From Bradyrhizobium sp. CCBAU 53340 (lineage in GTDB: Bacteria; Pseudomonadota; Alphaproteobacteria; Rhizobiales; Xanthobacteraceae), in NCBI RefSeq assembly GCF_015291645.1, contig NZ_CP030055.1, forward strand, positions 1,984,001 through 2,048,000: a stretch of 64,000 bases of DNA. Reading direction: 5' to 3'. The position numbers and the translations under genes were made by a program. Each line of letters starts with the position of its first letter. Within the stretch, counting starts at the first letter, position 1. The notes under the pieces were generated by a model. The model had not been told where the DNA came from, made no database searches, and saw nothing but the letters and a program-made list of their open reading frames with translations. Of this stretch, positions 37,810 to 46,159 are shown piece by piece.

Positions 37810-40317
37810 ATGATCGGGAGGCACATCGTGCGCCGTTATGTCCTCAGCTTTTTACTGTTATTGATCGGTACTTCGCTCGCGATCGCGCAACCATTTACGC
37901 GTCGCTCGTCGCAGATGCAGCACGACGAGTTGAAGAAGACGTATGAGATCGAGAATTTCCGTCTCGGCGGCAAGTACGATCTCAATGATCCTTCGAAATG
38001 GGAGAACGGCGGCGAGGGCGGTGTCACGCTGGAATCGCTCGGCGCCGGCAAGCTGCGCAGTGCCTATATCGCCGTCGGCACGCCGCGGCGTAACGCAGCG
38101 GGCGAGATTACGAACGCTGTGATCATCAATTCCTACTATTCGGGCGACTCCACTGACATGTATGAGCAGTGGGTCAAGGGGGCTGCCCTCTCCGGAGGCG
38201 TGCCGATCATCGGTCCGGGCCGGCCGATTGATACCGATCGCTATTATGTCGTTATGGTCGATCCGCTTGGCACCTGGGGTGCAAGCAAGCCATCCGACGG
38301 CCTCGGAATCAAATTCCCGCAATACAGCTACTATGACATGGTGCAGGTGAATTATCGCATGCTGCACGACGGCCTGAATATCGCCCACGCGGCGCTAGTG
38401 ACCGGTGTCTCCATGGGCGGCACCCAGACATATGTCTGGGGCGTCATGCATCCGGAGTTTGTCAGCGCGCTGATGCCGATCGGCGGCACCACGCAGTCCG
38501 ATGCCGAGGACCCGGTCGGCAACTGGACCTTTCAGCTGATGACAGCGGCGATCGAGTCCGATCCGGTGTGGCAGTCCACGAAGGGCGACTACTACAAGCT
38601 GCCCAAGGAGAAGCATCCGATGCCCGGCGTGGCCTTTGGATGGTCCGTGCTCGGCCTGACCGGTTATGATTTCGCGTTCCGCACCAGCCAGAGTTTCGCT
38701 GCGGTCCAGCCGGAGGTCTTTTACTGGGATCCGCCGAATGAGAAAGCCGGCAGCAGCGTGACCAATCGCGCCAAGCTGTATGACGCCGTCGATCTCGTCT
38801 GGCGCAACCGAGTCGGCGAGAACCACAACGTCAACCCGTATCTCGGCCGCATCCAGGCCCGCACGATGGTGATGCATATCACCAACGACCAGTGGCTGAA
38901 TTACAAGCTGGCCGAACGGGCTGTCGACCGCATCCCTGGCGCGGACTTGATCGCCGAGGAGAGCCCCGTCGCCCACTACGGCGTGTTCTCGATCGTCAAC
39001 CACCGGAAGAACGATCCGAAGTTCGTCGCTTTCATGGATGATGTCGCGAGCCTCGATCGCGCGCAGAAGTTCGTGGACAAGAACTATCGCGTGCCGGGGG
39101 TTGCGGAAAACATCGATCCCGCGAAGTCGTTCTGGAAGGACTACGTGACCTATCCCTATCCGGTCAAATACGCCAACGCGAAGGACAGGAGCGGCAACTC
39201 TTGGCAGATCGGCTACATGGACGAATATGCTGGCACCGACAGGGATCCGAAGGTGCTGGTCATCATCCACGGCAAAGGCGCCTTCGCCGGTCACTACGGC
39301 AACGTCATGCAGTACGCGTTGCGCAGCGGACTGCGCGTGATCGCGCCCGATCTGCCGCATTACGGCATGTCCGGGCCCGGCAATCTCGACAAGAGCCCGG
39401 CACGCACGATGCAGGACATGCGCGAGGTCATCTATGACCTCGTTGTCAGGCAGCTCGGCGTCAAGAAAGCCTATTATCTCGGTCACTCGCTCGGTGGTCA
39501 GTTCGTGATGGGCTATGCCCTGACCTGGCCGGACGCGGTGCAGGGCCTCGCGCTCGAAGCGCCCTCGGGGCTCGAGGAATACCCGCGCGACATCACGATC
39601 GCCAAGGACAAGAAGGCGAGGCTGTTCGACCAGGCCTTCGACCACGATTTCGACAAGTGGAAGGCGACCTGGGGCCCGACCGGCGTTCTCGATTCCGAAA
39701 TCAAACGTTCGGAGCAGAACATCCGCGACTTCTTCTACTTCAAGAAGCGCGATCCGGAGTCCAACGTGGTGTCGGCGGCCAAGGCGGGTTACTTCTTTAA
39801 CGACAGCGAGTATGCCCGCTTGCATACGGAGCAGCGTGTCGGGCTGACCAAGGGCAACCCCAAGGAGCTCGAACAGTGGTGCAACGTCTTCATCTACGAC
39901 ATCTATACGATCGGTGCGGAGCTGCAGCAGGACGATCCGAAGAATCTCTACGAGCGCCTCACCCAGATCAAGCAGCCGATCTTCCTGTCGTTCGGCGACA
40001 AGGAGCCGTTCATCCCGACGCCGGCCTTCAATGGCCTCACCGACCTCGGGCGCGACGTCATCTCGCCCTTCATGACGCGGATGACCAATGCGGGCAATCG
40101 GCCGATCCTGAAGATCTATCCGGAGACTGGTCACTTCATCCACACCGACAATCCGGTCGAGTTCCCGGTTGACGTGGTGGACTTTGTGACCAAGGGAAGC
40201 GTCGATACCTCGTCGCCCCTGGGCATCGATCGCATGATCAAGGGTGCGGTGGTCTCCGCCTTGCCGGTGGCGCCGACGCCGCCCGGCGCAGCGCCCACGG
40301 CCGGCCTCAACAAATAG
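37810..40317 (+). CDS. Exported tandem alpha/beta hydrolase (two catalytic domains in one chain)
   Basis: An 835-residue protein. Residues 1-26 form a signal peptide (LSFLLLLIGTSLAIAQ). Domain 1 (about 40-430) resembles the homoserine O-acetyltransferase branch, with DRYYVVMVDPLGTWGASKPS and a nucleophile elbow TGVSMGGTQ (Ser201). Domain 2 (about 475-800) is a classical hydrolase with LVIIHGKGAFAGHYGN, APDLPHYGMSG, GHSLGGQF (Ser560), FGDKEPFIPT and YPETGHFIHTD as the triad. Two intact elbows in one exported chain are rare. GAGG precedes the ATG. It is followed 9 bases later by a third hydrolase. Confidence 0.85.
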   Translation: MIGRHIVRRYVLSFLLLLIGTSLAIAQPFTRRSSQMQHDELKKTYEIENFRLGGKYDLNDPSKWENGGEGGVTLESLGAGKLRSAYIAVGTPRRNAAGEITNAVIINSYYSGDSTDMYEQWVKGAALSGGVPIIGPGRPIDTDRYYVVMVDPLGTWGASKPSDGLGIKFPQYSYYDMVQVNYRMLHDGLNIAHAALVTGVSMGGTQTYVWGVMHPEFVSALMPIGGTTQSDAEDPVGNWTFQLMTAAIESDPVWQSTKGDYYKLPKEKHPMPGVAFGWSVLGLTGYDFAFRTSQSFAAVQPEVFYWDPPNEKAGSSVTNRAKLYDAVDLVWRNRVGENHNVNPYLGRIQARTMVMHITNDQWLNYKLAERAVDRIPGADLIAEESPVAHYGVFSIVNHRKNDPKFVAFMDDVASLDRAQKFVDKNYRVPGVAENIDPAKSFWKDYVTYPYPVKYANAKDRSGNSWQIGYMDEYAGTDRDPKVLVIIHGKGAFAGHYGNVMQYALRSGLRVIAPDLPHYGMSGPGNLDKSPARTMQDMREVIYDLVVRQLGVKKAYYLGHSLGGQFVMGYALTWPDAVQGLALEAPSGLEEYPRDITIAKDKKARLFDQAFDHDFDKWKATWGPTGVLDSEIKRSEQNIRDFFYFKKRDPESNVVSAAKAGYFFNDSEYARLHTEQRVGLTKGNPKELEQWCNVFIYDIYTIGAELQQDDPKNLYERLTQIKQPIFLSFGDKEPFIPTPAFNGLTDLGRDVISPFMTRMTNAGNRPILKIYPETGHFIHTDNPVEFPVDVVDFVTKGSVDTSSPLGIDRMIKGAVVSALPVAPTPPGAAPTAGLNK

Positions 40318-40325
40318 GCGGGCTC

Positions 40326-41189
40326 ATGCAAAGGGTGCAGGCGGGCGAAATCCGGCTTGGCTGGCGCGAGTGGGGGAAGGGCGACGTCACCGTCGTCTTC
40401 ATCCACGGCAATCTCGCCAGCAAGGACTGGATCGAGCTCGCCGCGCCGCTGTTTCCGTCGGGCCTGCGGGTCATCGGGCTCGATTGGCGGGGCTGCGGTG
40501 ACAGCGATCGACCGCAGCCAGCCACAGACTATTCCAACTACAACATGCAGCAGCATGCGGGCGACATGCTGGCTGCGCTCGACGCGCTCGGCGTCGGATA
40601 TTGCCACCTCGCTACCCATTCCACCGGCGGCATCATTGCGGCACGGATGCTCCTGATGCAGCCGGAGCGTTTCGGACGGGTGTTCGCGCTCGATCCGGTC
40701 ACTCCGCTCGGCATGGCCTTCAATGCCGACCAGATCGACGTGTTCCGCGCGATGATGGCAAGCAGGGAGGTGACACGCGCAGTGATGGCGACGGCGGCAT
40801 CCTCATTGTTCGTTCCTGACAGTTTTGCGCCAAACACGGTGCCGCGGTTCAGAGAGGGGCTTGGAGATATCCAGCGCTTGTTCGAGCGCATTCTCGAGCA
40901 AACCTTCAGCGTCTCCGAAGGAATCTGGATCGGGACGCCGGTCAATCTCAACCGCGAGTGGGAGAGCAAGGAGCTGCAACGCCGGATGGCGGAGATCAGA
41001 CACCCGCATCTCGTGCTGTGGGGCGAGCGGGACGGCTGGATCCCACCGGCGGATCTGAGGACGATGGTGGCGGCGATGCCGGACTGCCGGCTGGTCATCG
41101 TGCCGGGAGTTGGCCATTCGATGAATCTGGAAAACCCGGCGCTCTATGCCGGCTATTTCGGGGCCTGGTTCGGAGGACTGGCGAGATAG
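40326..41189 (+). CDS. Alpha/beta hydrolase
   Basis: A 287-residue cytoplasmic hydrolase. Motifs are VVFIHGNLASKDW (oxyanion hole), LDWRGCGDSDRP, nucleophile elbow THSTGG (Ser99), acid WGERDGWIPP and histidine GVGHSMNLE. It begins nine bases after the tandem hydrolase, so the genes are co-transcribed. Substrate unknown. Confidence 0.85.
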   Translation: MQRVQAGEIRLGWREWGKGDVTVVFIHGNLASKDWIELAAPLFPSGLRVIGLDWRGCGDSDRPQPATDYSNYNMQQHAGDMLAALDALGVGYCHLATHSTGGIIAARMLLMQPERFGRVFALDPVTPLGMAFNADQIDVFRAMMASREVTRAVMATAASSLFVPDSFAPNTVPRFREGLGDIQRLFERILEQTFSVSEGIWIGTPVNLNREWESKELQRRMAEIRHPHLVLWGERDGWIPPADLRTMVAAMPDCRLVIVPGVGHSMNLENPALYAGYFGAWFGGLAR

Positions 41190-41227
41190 TCGATCGCTAT
41201 CCGCAGAAACTGTGTGAGGACGGTATC

Positions 41228-41404
41228 ATGGCCGGCACTGACAAGCTCTCGGTTGAGAAGGCGCTCGAAAAGTTGCGCAAGGACGAGCTGCCGAAATCCA
41301 GGACAGAACAGCAGGACGAGAAGACCGAAGCACTCAAAAAAGAGATAAAGCGCTTGAGAGGACAGAGGCTGCGTCTCGACCCGGCCTCACGCGAGCGCGG
41401 TTGA
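41228..41404 (+). CDS. Small charged coiled-coil-like protein
   Basis: A 58-residue protein rich in Lys, Glu and Arg (VEKALEKLRKDEL, EKTEALKKEIKRLRGQR), predicted helical. It starts at ATG 41228 with GAGGACGG upstream and ends 16 bases before the channel gene, within the hydrolase operon. No family is recognised. Confidence 0.5.
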   Translation: MAGTDKLSVEKALEKLRKDELPKSRTEQQDEKTEALKKEIKRLRGQRLRLDPASRERG

Positions 41405-41420
41405 ACTCCGATTTGTTGCG

Positions 41421-41876
41421 ATGGCCCTTCAATTCCTGACTGGCGCTCTCGTCAGCGCGATTAACATCATGGTCCACGCGATCGTGACGGTGGGCGCTAT
41501 CGGCATCGCCCGGGCCGCTGGCTTGAGGCACACCACGCGGCCGAGACTGCATTTGATGGCCGTCATGGTTGCAACGGCAGCGACGTTGATGCTTGCACAC
41601 ACGCTTGAGATTCTCGTGTGGACCGCGGCCTACCTGATCGTCGGTGCGGCACCGGCCGGATCTGATCTGCTCTATTTTACCTTTGTCAATTACACCACGC
41701 TGGGCTACGGCGATATCACGCCTCTTGCGTCTTGGCGTTTGATCGGGCCGATGACCGCCATGAACGGCATCCTTCTGTTCGGCTGGTCGACCGCAGTTCT
41801 GTTCGAAGTCCTGCGCAAGACGCTGGATCACCTCGCCGCGATCGGGGCTGCCGGATTCAGCCCTGTAGATCGATAG
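41421..41876 (+). CDS. Two-helix potassium-channel-like protein
   Basis: A 151-residue protein. It has hydrophobic segments around residues 9-34, 45-75 and 106-128, and a pore loop FVNYTTLGYGDITP whose TTLGYGD (residues 92-98) matches the K+ selectivity filter T-x-G-Y-G-D. It fits Ion_trans_2 and lacks a RCK or cyclic-nucleotide domain. Its last 20 bases overlap the end of the convergent Crp/Fnr gene. It likely contributes to K+ flux during stress (inference). Confidence 0.82.
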   Translation: MALQFLTGALVSAINIMVHAIVTVGAIGIARAAGLRHTTRPRLHLMAVMVATAATLMLAHTLEILVWTAAYLIVGAAPAGSDLLYFTFVNYTTLGYGDITPLASWRLIGPMTAMNGILLFGWSTAVLFEVLRKTLDHLAAIGAAGFSPVDR

Positions 41877-42537
41877 TGGCGAGCTTCTGGCGGTCCGACA
41901 AAACGATCTGGCGTTGCGTATTGCCGAGAAAGGCAATGATGCCAAGCTCGTGCAGCCGTGACAATGCGCGCGACACGGTTTCGAGCGTCAGGCCGAGATA
42001 GTCGGCGATATCGCGACGCGACATCGGCAGCGCAATCACGCCGGCTCCGGTCAGTCGCTGGTCCATCTCGAGCACGAAGGCGGCAACGCGCTCCAGCGAT
42101 GTCTTGCGTCCCAGCAGCAGCATATGATCCTCGGCGTGCTGAAGGTTGTTCGTCGTCATGCTGAGCAGGTTGTTGGCAACGACTGGATCACTGTCGGCCA
42201 CCAGTTCAAGAGTCTGCCTGCGAATCAATCGGACGGTGGTATCAACGATCGCTTCCGCCGTGAAGCGGTGCGAACTGCCGTTTTCGAGCCCGAAGATATC
42301 GCCGGAAAGGTGAAACGCGCCGATTTGACGCCGTCCGTCCGACAAGAGCTTGTAGCTTCGTACCGCCCCCGTCTTGACTTGATAGACGTACTCGGCCGGC
42401 TCCTTCTCTCCGTAAATCTCCGTTCCCTTCTTGTAGTTGAATTCGCTCAAGCTGACCGCGGGGTTTAGATCGCTGGTCACTCCGAGGTCACGAAGGGAAT
42501 TGGAGCGGGAGGTCACGTCGCTAGTGCGCACGAACAT
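41857..42537 (-). CDS. Crp/Fnr-family transcriptional regulator, FixK-like (copy 1)
   Basis: A 226-residue regulator with a cyclic-nucleotide-type beta-barrel (GTEIYGEKEPAEYVYQVKTGAVRSYKLL, GDIFGLE), a dimer helix (LQHAEDHMLLLGRKTSLERVAAFVLEM) and a winged helix, MSRRDIADYLGLTLETVSRALSRL. E-x-x-S-R in the recognition helix is the FNR/FixK determinant for TTGA half-sites. There are no N-terminal Fe-S cysteines, so it resembles FixK rather than FNR. It is paralogous to the regulator at 46160. ATG 42537 is preferred over a TTG at 42552. Confidence 0.9.
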   Translation of the reverse strand: MFVRTSDVTSRSNSLRDLGVTSDLNPAVSLSEFNYKKGTEIYGEKEPAEYVYQVKTGAVRSYKLLSDGRRQIGAFHLSGDIFGLENGSSHRFTAEAIVDTTVRLIRRQTLELVADSDPVVANNLLSMTTNNLQHAEDHMLLLGRKTSLERVAAFVLEMDQRLTGAGVIALPMSRRDIADYLGLTLETVSRALSRLHELGIIAFLGNTQRQIVLSDRQKLATIDLQG

Positions 42538-42880
42538 GGGCCAACTCCTCAAAACGAATCGCTGAATTGGTTCAAACAGAATTCCATCGCGAGAAATGCG
42601 CCGCGCTATCCCACTCCCGCCGAGGTTGATTTACGACTAAAGAGGATATTCCTGTCCATTGTCTCTAGGGACAATGTACCTTCGCACGGGGGCGAAGCTT
42701 CGTGCGCGGAATGAGAAGACCGAGAGCAACATGCATGATTTGAAGCAATGTTTCGATTGAACGGTTTTGCTAAGCACGACGTCATTCACATAGATGGAAT
42801 TGCCTTCAGATCTGAACGCCTTGGGCTGGTGTCCCGCTCAAGCGGGGCGCCGCAAAGGCATCAGCGGCTAAGAGGTAGAA
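42538..42880. promoter_or_regulatory. Divergent regulatory region of FixK-like and FixJ-like genes
   Basis: About 340 bases separate a FixK-like gene and a FixJ-like gene. At 42657-42676 lies the near-perfect 20-base palindrome CATTGTCTCTAGGGACAATG, a candidate operator. At 42562-42575, CTGAATTGGTTCAA is one base off a FixK-type box. No ORF is supportable. Confidence 0.5.
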
Positions 42881-43513
42881 TTGCCCGGCCTGGTTCATGT
42901 GGTAGACGATGACGCTTCGTTTCGCACCGCGATAGAGCGGCGGCTGCGACTGGCAGGTTACGACGTCGTCGTACATTCCTCGGCGGAGGAGCTGCTCGAT
43001 CACCTTCCAGGCGGTGAAAGACCTGCGTGCGTGCTGCTCGACGTGAAGATACCAGGCCTCAGCGGTCCTGATCTGCAAAGCCGGCTGAACGAACTTGGCT
43101 CGACATTGCCGATCATCTTTGTCACCGGGTACGCTGACACGGCAACGACCGTGCGCACGATCAAGGCCGGTGCAGAGGATTTCCTGACGAAGCCGGTGTC
43201 GTCAGAACAGTTGATCGACGCCATAGAGCGCGCCTTGGCGCGTCACAATGCCGCACAAGGCCAGCGAAGCAAGCTCGGTACGTTTCGCGCCCTGCTGTCG
43301 TCGCTGACGCCGCGCGAGCGGCAAGTCTTGGACCTCATCGTACGTGGCAAGATCAACAAGCAGATCGCTTACGAGCTCGGAACGACGGAGCGGACGATCA
43401 AGGCGCATCGTCACCAGGTCATGGAGAAGATGCGGGTGAGCTCGTTCGCAGAACTGGTTTCGATCGCGGAACGGCTCGGCCTGCTTGGTCCGGATGACGG
43501 ATCACAGCGCTAG
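42881..43513 (+). CDS. FixJ-like two-component response regulator
   Basis: A 210-residue regulator. The receiver domain (about 1-120) has acidic pocket VDDD, phosphoacceptor Asp54 in CVLLDVKIPGLSG, and the KP motif DFLTKPVSSEQ. The LuxR/FixJ output domain has SLTPRERQVLDLIVRGKINKQIAYELGTTERTIKAHR. The start is a TTG after AAGAGG, as no ATG is near; the frame before is closed. No histidine kinase is adjacent; candidates include the kinase at 61336. FixJ proteins activate fixK and nif genes, so here a link to the neighbouring FixK-like gene is plausible. Confidence 0.88.
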   Translation: MPGLVHVVDDDASFRTAIERRLRLAGYDVVVHSSAEELLDHLPGGERPACVLLDVKIPGLSGPDLQSRLNELGSTLPIIFVTGYADTATTVRTIKAGAEDFLTKPVSSEQLIDAIERALARHNAAQGQRSKLGTFRALLSSLTPRERQVLDLIVRGKINKQIAYELGTTERTIKAHRHQVMEKMRVSSFAELVSIAERLGLLGPDDGSQR

Positions 43514-43689
43514 ACGGGTTTCGCGTCCACTCGCCGCTTCGACGCGCCGACCTGTACCAAGGGGCAATATCACATGTTATTGACGGCACGGGCCTCAGCG
43601 CGCGCAATGCATAATCAAGGCAACTCCGATACTGCGCCGGCATGCCGGGACACAGCCAGTTTGGAGCTCTCAAGCCCAGAAGGCCGATC

Positions 43690-44064
43690 ATGCCCGAAGC
43701 GAAGTCCATCTACGTCGTTGACGATGATCAGTCGATGCGCACGAGCATCGGGCGGCTACTCCGTGAGTACGGCTACGCAGCAAAATTGTTCGACTCTGCG
43801 CGGGCGCTACTCAGCCACGGAAGATTCGACCAAGCCATTTGCATGATCATCGATATCAACCTCGAGAATGGATCCGGGATCGACCTTCGGCAACAGCTCC
43901 TGAGGCAGGGCATCACCGCGCCGATCGTCTTCATCACAGGTAATGACAGCGAGGCCCACCGCGCTGAGGCGACGAAGGTGGGATGCGCCGCTTACTTGAC
44001 GAAGCCGTTCTCGGCAAAGTCGCTGATCGCGTCCATGGCAAGGGCGCGCGGACCGACCGCTTAG
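43690..44064 (+). CDS. Single-domain response regulator (receiver only)
   Basis: A 124-residue CheY-like receiver. It has VVDDDQSMRTSIGRLL, phosphoacceptor Asp55 in CMIIDINLENGSG, the switch Thr in VFITGND and the Lys in YLTKPFSAKSLIA. No output domain follows, so it acts through protein contacts or phosphotransfer. The start at 43690 is chosen over a longer frame from 43642. It resembles the FixJ-type receivers common in rhizobia. Confidence 0.85.
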   Translation: MPEAKSIYVVDDDQSMRTSIGRLLREYGYAAKLFDSARALLSHGRFDQAICMIIDINLENGSGIDLRQQLLRQGITAPIVFITGNDSEAHRAEATKVGCAAYLTKPFSAKSLIASMARARGPTA

Positions 44065-44124
44065 CTGGGCCGAGCTGCCGACGAAACATACCTGCCGGTT
44101 CGATGCGCAACTCAGCTCATTTTA

Positions 44125-44138
44125 TTGATTTCGATCAA
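44125..44138. promoter_or_regulatory. FixK/FNR-type box TTGATTTCGATCAA
   Basis: An exact TTGAT-N4-ATCAA palindrome 61 bases before the ATG at 44200. Confidence 0.78.
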
Positions 44139-44199
44139 CGGTCAGCCCGGGCCGGGAGTCACGTTCTGTCTGATTTCCACCCTTGAGGGAGAGACGGAC

Positions 44200-44487
44200 A
44201 TGACGAGAAATGCCAAGTTCTTTGGAATGGCGGTGATTGTTGCGCTCGCGACCGCGGCTCCGCTATCGCCCCACTATTCACCCGCGAGCTTGCTATCCGT
44301 GTCGCTGGATCGTGCCCAGGCGAGAGTTGGGCGGCCGCTTACACCGATGAGTGTCGCGGGCGTCAATCGCCGCGTGCATCGCCGCGCGTACTATGGTGCC
44401 GCAGCAGCGGGAGCGGCGGCTTACGGTGGGTACCGCTACGCCTATCCGCGGGCATGCGGGTACGCTCCATATCCGCCTTGCTATTGA
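44200..44487 (+). CDS. Small exported Tyr/Ala-rich protein
   Basis: A 95-residue protein with a hydrophobic N-terminal segment (FFGMAVIVALATAAP), a basic middle (VNRRVHRRAYYG) and an Ala/Gly/Tyr/Pro C-terminus (GAAAYGGYRYAYPRACGYAP). The VHRRAYYG-GAAAYGGY style is common in rhizobial exported proteins of unknown function. ATG 44200 follows GAGGGAGAG. It is preceded by a FixK-type box. Confidence 0.7.
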   Translation: MTRNAKFFGMAVIVALATAAPLSPHYSPASLLSVSLDRAQARVGRPLTPMSVAGVNRRVHRRAYYGAAAAGAAAYGGYRYAYPRACGYAPYPPCY

Positions 44488-44522
44488 ACCTCTCTTGATA
44501 ACGAAGCCATCGGAAGGTTCTC

Positions 44523-44789
44523 GTGCAATTGCTCCGCTCAATCACATCGATGACCCTTGGCGGGTTGGTCATGAGTGCGTCATTGGCTGTCGTGGGCACG
44601 ACCGTGAGTGGCGGCCCGGCAGCCGCGGCCGTGTATTGCCAATACATTGACTATCCGCCGAGCTGCATCGCCAGAGCCGGCGTCATGCTGAGACCGCGGC
44701 CCGTCGCCCGCGCTGCCGCTCGCGAGGCGGTGCGGCCGGGAACGCCGATGAATCGCGGCGGTCCTGTCAATCGCGTCGGGCGTCGCTGA
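44523..44789 (+). CDS. Small exported protein
   Basis: An 88-residue protein with a signal-like segment (LGGLVMSASLAVVGTT), a Cys pair (VYCQYIDYPPSCIARAG) and a basic, Arg/Pro-rich tail. It starts with GTG 44523 after GGAAGG. It lies 35 bases after the preceding small exported gene and shares its transcript and terminator. No family is recognised. Confidence 0.6.
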   Translation: MQLLRSITSMTLGGLVMSASLAVVGTTVSGGPAAAAVYCQYIDYPPSCIARAGVMLRPRPVARAAAREAVRPGTPMNRGGPVNRVGRR

Positions 44790-44819
44790 ATGACAGCGTT
44801 CGAAGCCTTCTTCACTACG

Positions 44820-44844
44820 AAGCCCCGGTCTCACGCCGGGGCTT
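44820..44844 (+). terminator. Hairpin terminator of the two-gene small-protein operon
   Basis: Stem AAGCCCCGG / CCGGGGCTT with a seven-base loop. The downstream T-run is weak (TGCC). Confidence 0.65.
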
Positions 44845-44933
44845 TGCCTATTTGAAAGCCCGTCGAGAGCGCCAGTTTCAAGCCCGGCTAGGGACGCGGT
44901 GGCTACGGATGCTTACTTAGGCTGCGCCGAGTT

Positions 44934-44947
44934 TGCGCCAGATCAAG
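44934..44947 (+). promoter_or_regulatory. FixK-type box TTGCGCCAGATCAA
   Basis: Matches the rhizobial FixK consensus TTG(A/C)-N6-TCAA with C in the first half-site. It lies 69 bases before the exported protein start at 45017. Confidence 0.5.
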
Positions 44948-45016
44948 CCGGCGTTTGGGCCTCGATCTAGCGTCGATCAATTCTTGCGGCGATGCCCGGG
45001 TACGGGCTCAGGTGGA

Positions 45017-45343
45017 ATGAGCAGCATCATGCTTTTCAAGACACTCACGTTGCATTCACTCATCTACATCGCGGGCATGACCACGGCGATGGCCGTTTAC
45101 CAAGCCATTCCACTGCCTGCCCTTTCTGCGGGACCTCAGTCCTCGCTCGAACAAGCCGCAAATCGCTCGCGGAAAGGCGACAGGCTGCCAACGGTGCAAT
45201 TGAAGCGGAGAGCACTGGACAAATTGCCGCTGCGTCTGCAACCGCGAGACCTGCTCAAATCGGGCAAAGCGGTCTGCAAGCCTCCCATCGACGTGCCGGG
45301 CCGGTGCTTTGCGGAGGCCACGTCGGTCCAGAGGCTCGGTTAG
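45017..45343 (+). CDS. Exported protein of unknown function
   Basis: A 108-residue protein with an N-terminal hydrophobic segment (LHSLIYIAGMTTAMAVY) and a hydrophilic remainder containing two Cys (GKAVCKPPIDVPGRC), suggesting a disulfide after export. AGGTGGA directly precedes the ATG at 45017, so ATG 45029 is an alternative start. No known family is recognised. A FixK-type box is upstream. Confidence 0.55.
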   Translation: MSSIMLFKTLTLHSLIYIAGMTTAMAVYQAIPLPALSAGPQSSLEQAANRSRKGDRLPTVQLKRRALDKLPLRLQPRDLLKSGKAVCKPPIDVPGRCFAEATSVQRLG

Positions 45344-45372
45344 GATCGTTAGCGGCCGCCGAGATGGCGCGC

Positions 45373-45807
45373 TCAGGGTGAGATTTCAATCGTTGTATCC
45401 TGAGATCCCTGAGCCTGGATCAATTCGAATAGCGATCGCGCCTGTTCCGGCGCCAACCGGATGCAGCCGTGGGACACGGCACGCCCAAGATTGCGGACCT
45501 CAAACGTCCCATGAATTGCGTATCCGCCCAGGAAGAAGATCGAATAGGGCATCGGTGTGAAGTCGTAGAGCTTCGAGTAATGCATGCGCTGGAGAGAATA
45601 AGGCCGGTAGGTACCGGTCGGAGTACGGTATCCACGCCGCGCCGTCGAGACTGGCCAGGCCGCAAAATCCGCTCCATCGACGGCGACGAGCATCGTCTGG
45701 GTGGAAAGCTGCACCCGGATCGTGATTGATGCGTGCGCATTTTGACCGCCGAGGCCGAGGAGCAGCAATACGGCCAAGATCAGGGTCGAAGGCAGTCGTG
45801 CAGGCAT
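45373..45807 (-). CDS. L,D-transpeptidase (YkuD domain)
   Basis: A 144-residue exported enzyme. After a signal segment (TLILAVLLLLGLGGQNAHA) comes a short YkuD domain with IHGTFEVRNLGRAVSHGCIRL, where the H-x(n)-S-HGC-R motif supplies the catalytic His and Cys. These enzymes form 3-3 peptidoglycan crosslinks or attach proteins to the wall. The start at 45807 follows GGAAG; a longer frame upstream is unlikely. A possible minus-strand FixK-type box lies 138 bases upstream. Confidence 0.88.
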   Translation of the reverse strand: MPARLPSTLILAVLLLLGLGGQNAHASITIRVQLSTQTMLVAVDGADFAAWPVSTARRGYRTPTGTYRPYSLQRMHYSKLYDFTPMPYSIFFLGGYAIHGTFEVRNLGRAVSHGCIRLAPEQARSLFELIQAQGSQDTTIEISP

Positions 45808-46159
45808 TTCGTTTCTTCCAAGTGCTGCTTCAACAGAGAAGCTTGGCCCGATGAGATCAGGCTGGCCGCCTTCCAGCGTCCAGCACATGATGGCAGGGAG
45901 CATTCCCAAAGTTGCTGCAAGTTAGGTGAGTTTCGACGTGCATCGTTGATCCGACGCAAGTCCACGCCTTTGTAGTTCCTGTCGGTTTTCGGCAATCAGA
46001 CGCTTCTGCGGTGCTTTGAATGCCGGCTTCGCAAGCGCATGCGGCCGGGCCGCTTCCGGTCAAATACGTAGGCGGGACTTAAGTTGCTGCAGATCAAATT
46101 CGCTCTGACGCAGCCTGCCTAGCATTCATGCATCGTTAATTCGGTCGGAGTGTCCTACG
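45808..46159. other. Intergenic region between L,D-transpeptidase and Crp/Fnr genes
   Basis: No gene is supportable in these 352 bases. It carries the FixK-type box at 46084 and a weaker match at 45946-45959 (TTGCGTCGGATCAA on the minus strand). Confidence 0.5.
46084..46097 (+). promoter_or_regulatory. FixK-type box TTGCTGCAGATCAA
   Basis: Matches TTG(A/C)-N6-TCAA and lies 62 bases upstream of the FixK-like regulator gene at 46160, suggesting control of one regulator by another or autoregulation. Confidence 0.6.

Noticed and set aside
42562..42575. CTGAATTGGTTCAA as a functional FixK box for the FixK-like gene
   Set aside because: One half-site is CTGA rather than TTGA, and the distance to the start (24 bases) is too short for the spacing pattern of the others.
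45946..45959. TTGCGTCGGATCAA on the minus strand as a thirteenth FixK box
   Set aside because: It matches the relaxed consensus, but the 138-base distance to the L,D-transpeptidase start is outside the range of the others and chance matches to the relaxed motif are expected. It was kept only as a weak note.
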